From positions 124,001-188,000 of the forward strand of contig JANPZY010000004.1 in NCBI GenBank assembly GCA_024707325.1: a stretch of DNA of 64,000 nt. Direction: 5' to 3'. The translations under genes were made by a program, and so were the position numbers. Of the stretch, positions 48,505-60,394 are shown one piece after another. The notes beneath the pieces are model-generated. The model made no database searches, was not told the DNA's origin, and was given only the letters and a program-made list of their open reading frames with translations. The DNA comes from Opitutus sp. Lineage in GTDB: Bacteria; Verrucomicrobiota; Verrucomicrobiia; Opitutales; Opitutaceae. Position 1 is the first letter of the stretch. Each line of letters begins with the position of its first letter.

Positions 48505-49980
48505 ATGAAACCCGTAGCCTTCAACAACACCGTCCTCCGCGACGGCCACCAGTCACTCGCCGCCACTCGCATGACGACGGCGCAAATGCTGCCGGCCGCG
48601 CCGATCCTCGACGAGATGGGCTTCGCCGGCCTCGAGACGTGGGGCGGCGCCACGATCGATTCGTGCTTGCGTTTCCTCGGCGAAAATCCGTTCGACCGCC
48701 TGCGTGCGCTCAAGAAGGCCGCGCCGAAAACGCCGCAGCTCATGCTGCTCCGCGGTCAGAACATCGTTCAATACACCTCGTTCCCGGACGACGTCGTTGA
48801 AGCGTTCGTGAAGGCCGACGCCGCCGCGGGCCAGGACATCTTCCGCATTTTCGACGCGCTCAACGACACGCGCAATCTCGCCACCGCAATCAAGACCGTG
48901 CGCGCCTGCGGCAAACACGCGCGCGGTGAGATCTGCTACACCACGAGCCCCGTGCACACGATCGACGCGTTTGTCGCGATGGGCATCGAGCTCGAGAAGA
49001 TGGGCTGCCACTCGATCGGCATCAAAGACATGTCCGGCGTCATCGCGCCGCGCATCGCCTACGATCTCGTCAAGGAACTCAAGAAACGCGTCGGCCTGCC
49101 CATCACACTGCACACGCACGACACGGCCGGCCTCGGTGCCTCCGCGTATCTCGCCGCGATCGATGCGGGCGTGGATGCGGTTGAAACCTCGATCGTGCCT
49201 TTCGCCAACGGCACCTCGCAGCCCGACACCGTGCGCATGATCGCGCTCCTCGAAGGCCACCCGCGCTGCCCGCAATTCGATCCCGCGAAACTCCAGCAGC
49301 TCCGCGAGTATTTCACCGGCGTCTACGCCGAGCTCGGCAAGTTCACCTCGCCCGCCAACGAGCGCGTCGATTCCGACACGCTTTGCTACCAGGTCCCCGG
49401 CGGTATGCTCTCGAATTTCCGCAATCAGCTCAAAGAGCAGAACATGTCGGACAAGTTCGAGCAGGTCATGGCCGAGATTCCCTACGTGCGATCCTGCCTC
49501 GGCTGGATTCCGCTCGTTACGCCGACCTCCCAGATCGTCGGCACGCAGGCGATGCTCAACGTGAAGTTCGGCCGTTGGAAAAACTTCTCCGCGCCCGCGA
49601 TGGACATCGCGCTCGGCAAATACGGCCGCACGCCCGGTCCGATCGACAAGGACGTGCTCGCGCTCGCGATTCAGAAGTCCGGCCAGAAACCCGTTGAAGG
49701 CCGCCCCGCTGACGCGCTCGCGCCGCGCATGGACAAGCTCCGCGCCGAACTCGCCGCCGCCAATCTGCCGACCGACGACGAAGCTTGCGTGCTGCACGCG
49801 ATGTTCCCCGTCGAGTTCGCCAAGCTGCACAAGAAGCCCGCAGCCCCCGCTCCGGCGCCCGCGACCGTTTCGAGCGCCGCCCCGCAGCCCGCCGCCGCGG
49901 CAGCCACCGGCGCCACCCGCCGCTTCGCCCTCACGGTAAACGGCAAACGCACCGAAGTGACTGTATCCGAAATCTCGTGA
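48505..49980 (+). CDS. Oxaloacetate decarboxylase alpha / transcarboxylase 5S-like subunit without a complete biotinyl domain
   Basis: A 491-residue pyruvate/oxaloacetate carboxyltransferase. NNTVLRDGHQSLAATRMTT (DxHQS), FRIFDALNDTRN, GIKDMSGVIAPR with the carbamylatable Lys, LHTHDTAGLGASAYLAAIDAGVD and GGMLSNFRNQL are all present. The C-terminus is notable: after an Ala/Pro linker it begins the fold of a biotinyl domain (RRFALTVNGKRTEVTVSEIS) and stops, with no AMKM. It must therefore use a separate biotin carrier, as the 5S subunit of propionibacterial transcarboxylase does. Repeat array E starts 8 bases after the stop. Confidence 0.9.
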   Translation: MKPVAFNNTVLRDGHQSLAATRMTTAQMLPAAPILDEMGFAGLETWGGATIDSCLRFLGENPFDRLRALKKAAPKTPQLMLLRGQNIVQYTSFPDDVVEAFVKADAAAGQDIFRIFDALNDTRNLATAIKTVRACGKHARGEICYTTSPVHTIDAFVAMGIELEKMGCHSIGIKDMSGVIAPRIAYDLVKELKKRVGLPITLHTHDTAGLGASAYLAAIDAGVDAVETSIVPFANGTSQPDTVRMIALLEGHPRCPQFDPAKLQQLREYFTGVYAELGKFTSPANERVDSDTLCYQVPGGMLSNFRNQLKEQNMSDKFEQVMAEIPYVRSCLGWIPLVTPTSQIVGTQAMLNVKFGRWKNFSAPAMDIALGKYGRTPGPIDKDVLALAIQKSGQKPVEGRPADALAPRMDKLRAELAAANLPTDDEACVLHAMFPVEFAKLHKKPAAPAPAPATVSSAAPQPAAAAATGATRRFALTVNGKRTEVTVSEIS

Positions 49981-49988
49981 CACGGTGC

Positions 49989-50164
49989 CGGGTCGATCCG
50001 CGCTTTGGCTCGACCCGCTCCGCACTCAGTCCCGACTCAAGCCGCACCGTGTCCCGACGCGGTGCGCACCTTGGCACGCCCCGGGACGCACCCGGTCCTG
50101 ACAAGGTGCGCACCTTGGCTCGACTCGGGACGCGCTTGGTCCCGAGTCGGTTCACGATCGCGGC
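49989..50164 (+). repeat. 22-bp phase-locked repeat array E (8 units)
   Basis: Units start at 49989, 50011, 50033, 50055, 50077, 50099, 50121 and 50143, all 22 bp; the last is the most degenerate. Same orientation as arrays A and B. The array occupies the whole space between two convergent stop codons (49980 and 50165). One unit contains the perfect 16-bp palindrome CAAGGTGCGCACCTTG at 50102-50117. Confidence 0.93.
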
Positions 50165-53100
50165 TTACTCGGCCTTTTCGCAGATCACGAAGGAGCGACT
50201 TTCGCTCGCGGCCACGCGATAGACGCGCGGGAGATCGATAGGCACATCGGCTTGGCCGCTTTCGTTGGCTCCCCAGGCGACAACCGCGCCATCCTGCCGT
50301 AGCGCGAGCGCGTGGCGGGCTCCGGCCCCGACGGAAACGACCTCCGTCAATCCGTCCGGAACCGCGAGCGCCGGGTGCTCAGGATATGTGGCCCACGCCG
50401 CGATGGTCCCGTTCTGTTTCAGCACGAAGGAAACACCGTCGCCCGCCGCCACGCCGATCACGGAGCCCAATGCCGCAGGCATTTCAGGGCTACCCCATCC
50501 TTCGGCAGCGACCGAGCCGTCCTTTTTCAACAGGAGCGTATAACCGGAGCCTTCCGCGAGCGCAGCGATATCATGCCACGGGGTGATGGTCTCCTCGGGA
50601 TCTTCAAACATGCCCCAGGAAATGACACTTCCATCTCGCTTCAGCGCATAAGTGGGAGCAGCGATGGCACCAACCCCACTCGCAGTCCCCAAATCAGACA
50701 GATCCTTTTGCCTCAGACCGTCGCCAGCAATCGCGTAGTGGCGCACGGTGCCATTGGCGCGCAGGACGAAGACCGAATAGCGGCCGACCGCAACATCCAC
50801 TGCGTCGAAGGTAGGATCTCCGTGCCAGAGAGACAGGGCGTTGCCCTTCTGATTCCAGACGACGAGCTTGCCGTTGGCTTGCACGGCCGCGGCCACATCG
50901 TCGTTGGCGGAGATCGCGACCGGATTCTCTAGACCAGCGGGCATCGAAAAAGCGGAACCGCCCCACGTGACGACCTCAGTGGCCCGGTCGGCAACGAGGA
51001 AGACAGCGGCACTCGTGTTGGAGCCGGTGAGTTGGCCCGATTTCGAGGTGACGCGAAGCCAGTAGGTCGCCTTGAGGTCGACGGCGCCGGCGGGCACGGT
51101 GTAGCTGCTGGATGTCGCATTCGGAATCGGAAGCCCGTTGCGATACCATTGGTAACTCAGCGTTCCCGTGCCCTTGACCGTTGCGGTCAGCTTGAAGCTG
51201 CCGGTCGGGTTTATCAAATGACGTCCGGAACTCGAGAGACTGGCGGTGGGAAGCGCCACGACTTGCAGGGGCGCTGCGGCGCTCGTCACGGAGCCGAGGT
51301 GGTTGCTCACCTTCACCGAATATTTTGCGGCATCTTTGCTCGTGAGATTGGTGAGACGGAGCGTGGCGCCCGTGGCGCCTTTGATCTTGGTCGAGCCTTT
51401 ATACCACTGGTAGTTCAAGGGCGCCGTGCCGGCCGTGGCGACGACCGCGAAGGTGGCGCTGCCCGTCTCCATGGCGGTGATCGAAACCGGCTGGGTTTTG
51501 ATTTTGGGAGCTTTATCGCCCGACTTGTCGCGCACGAGTATGACGTGCTGCGAGGCAGCCTCGGCCACGGTGACAGAGTTATATTTTGTGAGCTCGGAAG
51601 CCGGGAATGAAAGATATCCACTCGCGTAGAGCGAACCGTCGTTTTTCAGCGCAACTCCCCTTCCGTTGTATCTCGAGATGCTGAGGAAGCCCGGTCCTGC
51701 CTGAATCGCATCTTGCAGCTCGCCAGCGTAATCTCCCCACGCGGTGATGGCGCCCTTGCTGTTCAAAACTGCCATGCAGCCGCTGAGCGCAAAAACGCGA
51801 GTGGCCTTCGGGAGAGACTTGGGGATCGAGAGCGAGCCTTTCTGGTTCCATCCGACCACCTTGCCGTTCGTCTTCAAGGCCAGCACCGCACGGTCCTTCG
51901 CACTCAAACCAATCACGTCTTTCTTCGCGGCGGAGGGAATGGAGGTCGGCTTATACCTGGGCACACCCCAGGTGATGACGCGTCCGTCCTTGCGGAGCGC
52001 GTAGCAGCGCATGTCGCCGGCTGCGACCGCTACGATGCCTGTCGCCGCGGCGGGGATTTTTTCGAATCTTTCGGTGTTGCCGAAGACCGCGACGGTTCCG
52101 TTGGCGCGCAGTGCGACGACGTGCTTGTCGCCGGCCGCAAGGGCGACGACATCCTTTAGCTTATCGCGAACGGAGTCCGTTTTGGTGACATCGCCCCATG
52201 CGACGATGGTGCCCTCCTTGGTCAGCGCGTAGGCTGCAGTGGGAAGTGTCACCACCGCGACCACGGGCGATTTGATGGTCGGGACTTTTTCGATTTTATA
52301 TCCGCCGTCCCCGAGCACGTGCACCCCGGTTGCCTTCGGCGCATACAGCGCGAAGAACGGATCGCTCCGCGTGGTGTTCCATTCGTCAGACACATCGACC
52401 CAGTAGTAGCCGGCCATCTCGCGGGTGAATTTGCTGCGCGACAACTTCGCCTTGGTCTCCCCTTTCAAGGGCAGGCCGTTGTGATACCACTGGTAGCGAA
52501 GTTTGCCGGGGCCTTTGGCGGTCACCGCCAGTTCTAGTTTTCCCGCCGGGGAAACTGCGTAACGTGTTTTCGACTTCGTCGAGACTTTGGGCGGTGGTGG
52601 ATCCACTAACACGGTGAAGCGCTCGCGTGCGCTCAGCTTGCCATCGCTCACTGCCACCGTGATCACCGCGGAGCCGGACACGCCCGCTTTGGGCTTGGCG
52701 GCGATGCTTCGCTTTTCACCCGTGCCGCTGAGTTCGATACTGGAATCGGGAATGAGCGACGGATTGCTGCTCGAGGCGGTGACCTGCAGCCGGCTCGCAT
52801 CGCGTTCGGCATCGCGAACGGTGAACGATTGCTTCGCGGTTTTCACCCCGATGCGCGTGCCCATGTCCTTGAGTTTGGAAATGGTCGGAGGCGTGTTGCG
52901 CACGACCTTCACGGTGAACGTGCGGCTGACCGACAGTTTTCCGTCACTCAACTTCACCGTGATTTTGGCCGTGCCGGTTTTTCCGGACTTGGGTTTCACT
53001 GTCACGGTGCGCGTGTTTCCCTTTCCGTCGAAAACGATCCCTGAAGCAGACACGAGGGCGGCGTTCGACGAGCTGACCTTGAGGGTCAACTTATCTCCGT

Positions 53101-55572
53101 CCGGATCGAAACGGTAAACGAACGCGTCTCAGATGTGTCGCCGGCTGCGATCACGAAAGACCCAATTTCGCCCAGCACCGGAGGATCGTTCACCGCCTTC
53201 ACCTTCAAAACGAATTTCTCCGTCGAAGACGCACCTCCGTCGGTTACCGTCACACTGACGGTGGTCTTCCCGTTGGTATTGGGCTTGGGCGTGGCGGTCA
53301 GTTGCCATGCTCCCGCCGTCTGAGTGAGCGTGATGGCGCTAGACGCCAGGAGCTTGGTGTTCGAGCTGGTGGCCGATACCGTCAGATCATAACTCGGCGT
53401 CTCTGCATCGCTGACGGTGAAGGGCACCGGAGGCAGGCTTTTGTCTTCCTTGATCGTTTTATCGACAAACTTGCTGATCTTCGGAGCGGTGTTCGGAACG
53501 GACACGCCTTTCCAAATCGCATTCAGCGTCGAATCGACGACGTAGACAGCCCCATCCGGTGCTGCGCTGACTCCCGTCAAGTCGCCAAAGGACGCGAATC
53601 CGCCGGTTCCCGACTCAGAAGGCAGATTGGCAAAACCGCCGGCCAATGTGCGCGAAACGAGTTTCGAATCGAAGCGCCGCACGCTCGGCATCACCGACTG
53701 CACGACCAGCACATTCCCGCTCGTGTCGGTTGCCAGTGCCGTGGGCGAAACAAAGCGGGCGGCCGTGCCTTCCCCGTCGTCGACGACAAAACTGTAAGCT
53801 TGGCCGAGGATCGTGGTCACCTCGTAGCTGGAGTTCACCCGGCGGATCAATCCCGACCAGTTGTCGGCAATGACCAAGCGGCCCGCACCATCGACCGTGA
53901 GGCCGAGGGGATTCGAAAACTGAGCGAAGCGTCCGGTGCCGTCCTGCGACATCCCGGTGGGAAACTCTCCACCTGCGACCGTGGTGATCTCGCCGGTGAG
54001 CGACACCTTGCGCAAGGTGGACCATCCCGAATCGGTCACGTAGAGCGCCCCCTTCCAGAAAGTCACCCCGGTCGGCGCCCAGAACTTGCCGACACCTTTT
54101 TTTCCATCGCTCGTGCCCTGCACGCCAGGCGTGCCGGCCAAGGTGCTGACGACACCTTTTGCGGTGATCTTGCGGATGACATAGTTTCGAGTGTCCACCA
54201 CGTAGAGCGTGTCGGCTTCGTCCACCGCAATCCCTGCCGGCGCGGAAAAGCGCGCTACGTCGGCCGAACCATCGACCATGCCTGATTCTCCAGGAGCGCC
54301 TGCAAACGTGCTCACCACGCCGGCTGCTGAGATCTTTCGCACCGTATGATTACCGGTGTCCGTCATGAAGAAATTACCCGCGGCATCGCGCGCGATGCCG
54401 GACGGCGCGCGGAAACGCGCGGTGGTCCGCGCCCCATCGGTGCTGCCGGCGGACACGATGCCTGCAATCGTGCTGACGGTTCCATCCGCTGAGATCCGGC
54501 GGACGGTATGCGTTCCGTTGTTGGCAACATACACAACCCCCGCGCTGGAAACGGCGACGCCAGCCGGAGAGCTAAACGTCGCGCTCGCCGCAGGCCCGTC
54601 GAGATTTCCAGGCGTATCCGCTATGCCGGCAAACAGAGTCGACTCACCCGAGCTGGAAAAGCGGCGGATCGTGGAACCGCCCGCCACGTATAGCGCTCCC
54701 GTTTGATCGACAGCGATGGCCTTGGGGGAAAACGCCACTTCCGACAGGCCTGTCGTGTCGACCAAGGTCGTCACCATCCGATCGGTCGCTATCTTGCGAA
54801 TGCTCGAGCCCAGACGGTCCGCCACAAACACGACGCCATTCGCGTCTACGCAAACTCCATACGGCTCCACGAAGCGGGCCGCTTCGCCGATCCCGTCCGT
54901 GTTGCCAGAGTCAGCACCGGCCAAACCCGCATACGTTGTCACCGCGCCAGCTTCGGAGATTCGACGCACCACTTTGTTGCCCGAATCGGCTACGTAGAGC
55001 ACCCCGCTCGCGGTGACCGCAACGTCCGTCGGACGAAGGAACTTGGCCTTCGTGCCGTTGCCGTTCGCGAAACCGGAAACGCCAAGCTGACCCGCGACCG
55101 TCGACACCACGCCACTCGGAGTGATTTTGCGGATGGCGTGATTGTTGGTGTCCGCCACGAAAATGTTGCCCTTGGCATCAACGGCGACGCTACTCGGCGA
55201 ATTGAAACGGGCAGCGGCTCCGGTCGCGTCCTTGGCGCCCCACTCTCGCGCTTTGCCCGCGAGCGTAGTCACCGCTCCGCTGGCCGAGATCCTGCGGATC
55301 GTGTGGTTCTGCGTGTCGGCGACATACACATTCCCCGCGGCGTCCAATGCCAGCCCGCTGGGGTTGGTGAAGCGTGCGCTGGCTCCCGAACCATCGGTCG
55401 TCCCCAGGCCGATGTCACCGGCCCACACCGTGAACCGATATGGTTGGGAGTAATCTGGAGCAGCAAAAGCTGCGGAAACCAAACAGGCGATAAGCACACC
55501 AAGGTGCAGAAGCCGAAACACGCAATGCGTGGAGCTGAAGCGCGTCGCCGTAGAAACACGACACGTGGGCAT
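50165..55572 (-). CDS. Giant secreted NHL-Ig-RCC1 repeat protein (single-base frameshift)
   Basis: Joined product of ~1,802 residues. Signal peptide LLHLGVLIACLVSAAFAAP after the ATG at 55572; then a ~600-residue run of NHL repeats (NVYVADTQNHTIRRIS type) with a GxxGxxDGxGxxARFxxP pattern predicting a large propeller; cadherin/Ig-like domains (SVTVTDGGASSTEKFVLKVKAVNDPP); Ig-like modules with NYQWYKGSTKIKGATGATL; and RCC1-type repeats (VVALAAGDKHVVALRANGTV). The frame breaks near 53105-53108: TVS should continue DPDGDKLTLKVSS, needing one more base. It ends in a conserved VICEKAE tail with no sorting signal. Likely a surface adhesin or matrix protein. Confidence 0.8.
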
Positions 55573-55897
55573 GATTGAAGCGGGGTGGACGCTCGCGGAC
55601 GGAGTTTGGTCCACAAGCAGATGGGATCCATTAGGGGAACGACCAACTGGATGCGAGCGCCTTCCGCCGCTCACAATCGGGAAAATATCCCGGATTTCTG
55701 TATTTTGAACTTAGGAGCGTCCCGATGCGGAGGGCTCACACGGACGTCTCCACGCGATCCTCATATGTCGTTTGATATTGTTTATACGTGAGATGCGGAA
55801 CGGCAGGATTGCGGCCGTATCTGCCCAAACTTCAGAACATGTTGAGATCAATGCTGCTCAACCCTGCTAGATAATTGCGCTGGAACCATCCGGCCCG
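55573..55897. other. Divergent intergenic region of the surface-polymer island
   Basis: A 325-bp gap between the giant secreted protein and the glycosyltransferase fusion, transcribed in opposite directions, and noticeably AT-richer than the genome average. It must contain both promoters. TTGATATTGTTTATAC near 55770 looks promoter-like but I would not call it. No repeat or RNA gene was recognised. Confidence 0.4.
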
Positions 55898-58800
55898 ATG
55901 CGCACGATGCTAGTCACCTATTGCCTGCTTCATCTCGTGAAACCGCCTCCCTCGTCCGAACGTAATCCCAATTTCATCCCTACCAGCGATTGTCCGCCGC
56001 CCCGCCCTGCAGGCGCCCCATCGTGGCTGCAACACGTTGTTCGCGTGTTTTGGACGAGACTGACGTCTGCCAAGACCGAGACATCGGACAGACCGGCAGC
56101 GTTAAGCGTAAGCCCCACGGAAGCCCGCTCCCCCGCCACAGAGCACTATGAAGCGGGTGTCGCGCTAATGAAGACAGGAAAAGTGTGGCAAGCAGCCAGT
56201 GAGTTCAGGGCGGCGGTCGAAGCAGATCCCTCGAATGCTCAATGGTTTTTTCGCCTAGGCGATGCCGAAGAGCAGATGGGGCGCCATGCGGAGGGTGCTG
56301 AGGCTTTCAAAGCGGCCATTCAGTTGGATCCAAGCTCCGCGATGTGGCACTACCGACTCGGTTATGCATGGGAACAAGCCGGGGAACTCGAAAAGGCCAA
56401 CACGGCGTATGCTGAAGCAATCGCCCGTGACACAACGGGGTTGGCACAGCGGTTCGGCATCGGTGTTTTCCACCAAAAACGAGGTCTTTGGGAGCTGTCG
56501 GCAGCGGCATATAGCGCGCGGATTACTGACGAAGCGGAAGCCGAGCTTTTTTATCGCTTGGGGATGGCGCACGACCGCTGCTATCATTGGAAAGAAGCGG
56601 CGAAAAACTATCAGGAGGCCATAACCCGCGATTATACACGCGGCGCATGGCATGCGCGGCTCGCCTTCGTCTTGGAGCGCATGGAACGATGGGAAGAAGC
56701 TGCAGAGGCGTATACGCTCGCCGTTGCCCGGACAAACGCCTTCCGAGCGGAGCTTTACTATCGTCTCGGGTTTACCCTGACGAAGGCGGGAAAACATGCG
56801 GAGGCGACAGAAGCCCTCCTCAACACACGCATTCTGCGTCGCCCCTTCGGTGTGCCGCTCAAAGACTGGAAGAAAGATCGCCGACGCCTCGTCACCACGA
56901 GCTATTTGGAATATAGCGAGACGCTTCCCATCAGGGATAATGTTATTCTTTACGAAAGCTATCTCGGGCGATCCATAAACTGCAATCCATACTCGATCTT
57001 CCTCCATCTGCTGCAGGATTCAAAGTATCGCAATTATCTTCACGTCTGGAGTGTCATCAAAGGCACTCCCATCCCGTCCGAGCTATTGCGGATGCCCAAC
57101 GTCGTATTCGTCGCGCGCGAAAGCGATCTGTATTTACGATACCTAGCTACAGCCAAGTGGCTGATAAATAACACCACATTTCCTTACTATTTCATCCGGA
57201 GGCCCGAACAAAGATATCTTAACACGTGGCACGGCACCCCGCTCAAGGCTATGGGTAAGGATATGAGCAGCTCTACGGAGTTCATGGTTCACGCCAACTC
57301 GGCACGCAATTTTCTCCACGCGACACACCTGCTTTCGCCCAACGAACACACCACTCGCGTGCTCATCGACCGCTATGATCTCGTCGGAGCATTTACGGGG
57401 CGAGTCGCGCAAACCGGATATCCGCGCATCGATACCACGCTTCGAATGACTGCCGAGCGCAAGCGACTGCTTCGCCGGAAACTCGAGCTGGATGAGAATA
57501 CCCCCGTTGTTCTCTATGCCCCCACCTGGCGCGGCACGGCCAGTCGTCCTTTGACAAACGTGGAACGTATTCAGGCTGATTGCTCACGTTTAGCGACAGC
57601 CCCTTGTCAGTTTATATTCAGGGGCCATCATTTCGAAGAACAGGCGCTTAAAAACAGTCTTGATGGTGTCAAAGTAGCGCCGCCGGAAATCGACACCTAC
57701 GAGCTGCTCGCCATCGTTGACGTTCTGATAACCGATTACTCGAGTATATTCTTCGACTTCTTAGCAACCCGCCGTCCCATCATACACTACGTGTATGATC
57801 TCGAAGAATACCAGCAAAAGCGCGGAAAGTTCTACCTTTCCCCCGCTGAGCTGCCTGGGGTTGTGGCTCACGATATCGATGACTTGATGGCTCGCTTGCC
57901 ATCCGTCCTTGCTGACAGCAGTGCATCACAAACGGCTCGATACCTGAACGCCGTGAGGACGTTCTGTCCTACAGAAGACGGAGATGCGACGAACCGAGCA
58001 GTCCAGTTTTCTTTGAAGATCGGAAGAAATGGGATGTTCAGCTACCGTGGTCACAAGGGAGATCGCTCCTGTTCTACGGTGGCGCATTTATGCCAAACGG
58101 GATTACGGCATCCTTGCTCAATCTTCTTAAGGGCCTAGATCCGGCCGAATTCAACGTAACGGTGGCGGTAGATGTGGAAGGCATTGCCAAGAACCCCGAA
58201 CGCTACGAACGGTTTTCTCAGCTCCCCCCGGCAGTCCGGTCCATTGGCCGGATCGGTTCAACGCTGTTAACTCCTGAGGAAACATGGGTGCGTGCGAAAC
58301 TCGAAAAACGCCGCGACCTGCAGTCGCAGGACATGTGGGCTGTTTATCGCAAAACGCACGCTCGTGAGTTCAGACGAATTTTTGGCGCCGCACAGTGGGA
58401 TGTCCAAATCGATTTCGAGGGCTACAATCGAGTTTGGAGTTCCGTTTTAGCCCCACGGGCAGGCTCCTTTTCACGCCACGTTGTCTACCTTCATAACGAT
58501 ATGCTGGAAGAGTGGAAGCTGCGCTTCCCTGCATTGCGAGCACTGTTTGGGATTTATCGAACATATCATGCTCTCGTCTCCGTTTCGGAGACAATGCGCG
58601 ATGTGAACCGCGACTCGTTGTCCTCGAAATTCGGAATTGATCCGCACCGGTTCCACTACTGTCACAACATGATCGTGGCAGACGGTATTCGGCAAAAAGC
58701 CGATCAACAACTGGACAACGACCTCGCGGAGTGGATGAATACATCTTCCGGACCTGTATTTATCAATATAGCGCGCCTCTCTCCCGAAAAGGGATCAACG

Positions 58801-60394
58801 GAAGCTGCTTGCTGCATTCGATTTGGCGCGAGCGGAGTTCCCCGGGGCTCGCCTACTGATCTTGGGTGGTGGCCCGCTGGAATCGTCGCTCAAGCGGCGC
58901 ATCCGCAAGCTTGGTCTCGAAAATATCGTCAATCTGGCTGGCCCGAGAGAAAATCCATTTCCTGCGCTGAAGCGGGCAACGTGCTTTGTCCTTTCCTCGA
59001 ACCATGAAGGTCAACCCATGGTGTTGCTGGAGGCTATGACGCTCGGTAAACCAATTATTGCCACCGATATCGCTGGCAACCGAGGCCTTCTGCGAGGTGA
59101 ATATGGGCGATTGGTCGAGAACTCCATTGAAGGTCTCGCCAACGGGATGAAAGCCTTTTTACGAGGCGAACCCTCGATGGGATCGTTCAGCCCCGAAGAG
59201 TATGGCGCTCAGGCTCTCCGACAATTCCGGTCAGTCATTACGAGCGTCCCCTTCATAGTGGCTGGACGTGCGGACGGGCTCGGTGAGCGGCTAAATGCGA
59301 TGGTCAATGCAGTGCTCCTCAGCCGTCTTACCGGCCTTCCGTTTCGCTACCATTGGCGCAACTCGGTGATCGACGACGCTGCCAACTTTAGCGCGAATGC
59401 GAAAGCTGGCACCGGCGTAATAGTCGGTCACGCAATCGAACCCGAGCGAGAGGTCTTCGATTCAAGCTTTATAAATTCATTTTCACTACCTGCCCTCGAG
59501 AAGGGAGCGTATGTAGAGATTCAAGAAAAAGACCTCACTGCGGAAAAGCTGATTCATGGTGCCGACGCACGTCACTTGAAGGGCTGGTTAGCGCCCCGGC
59601 TCCATTTGGACGAGTTTCTCGCTCCCTCGCTGATTAAAAGCCCGGAATTTGATCTGTGCTGGGCGTTCGATCAGATTCGCTTCACGCCGACTGTTCAGGC
59701 GATGGTTACGCAGGGCCGGCAGGTGCCTCTCCCACTCAAGACGGCGGCACTTCATCTACGCAGTGGGGACGTGTTCTACGGCGACTACCGGAAACGCGTT
59801 TACTATACCTATAAGGGGTTAAGCCTTCCTATTGCGAAAGCCATTATTGCCAGGCTCCAACGCGACGGCTATTCCATACTACTCTTTGGGCAGGATGGGT
59901 GGGTGCTCAACTATTTGAAAGAAGCGTCCGGGGCTATCCTCGCTTATGACCTTCTTCCTCCTGGTGAACATTCGAATGTTCAAAGGGCCATCTTCGAAAT
60001 CGTGCTGATGTCGCGATGTAAGACCATCATCGCTGGTTCGAGTGGATTTGCTAAGCTCGCCTCGTGGATTGGAGGCAAAACAGTTCAGGTTGGCTTTAAG
60101 CTTTTTAAGCATCTCGAACAATTCGAACTGAGCCGAGAAGATCTTGCACAGAATGCTGCGGACTATCCTCCGTTGCAGGCAGCCTTTGCCTATTGGTTTA
60201 GCTACTTCTACTCGCGCGGGCACCTCACCGTAGAGCAATCATTGTCTCTCGTTGAGCGCGCTTACGAGCTAGATCCCGAAAACCAACTTTACGCCATTGT
60301 CATCGCGGCCCTCCGCTTCACCCCGACAGGATATCTCCGGAGGGAATTCGATGCTGAAAGCAGTAATCGAGAGCGAAGCCCAGAGTTCGTCTGA
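55898..60394 (+). CDS. Four-module TPR/CDP-glycerol glycerophosphotransferase/GT4/fucosyltransferase-like fusion (two single-base frameshifts)
   Basis: If two homopolymer frameshifts are repaired (T run 58007-58010, one base short; G run 58791-58793, one base extra), one ~1,498-residue protein results. Residues ~70-310 are TPR repeats. Residues ~320-700 are a CDP-glycerol glycerophosphotransferase domain (YLNTWHGTPLKAMGKD, VVLYAPTWRGT, DVLITDYSSIFFDF). Residues ~720-1120 are a GT-B glycosyltransferase (FYGGAFMPNGITASLLNLL, LLILGGGPLESSLKR, SSNHEGQPMVLLEAM). Residues ~1125-1430 resemble a NodZ/fucosyltransferase-like fold (ALHLRSGDVFYGDY). Base composition is AT-richer than flanks, suggesting horizontal transfer. 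Two or three separate genes remain possible if the frameshifts are real. Confidence 0.75.
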
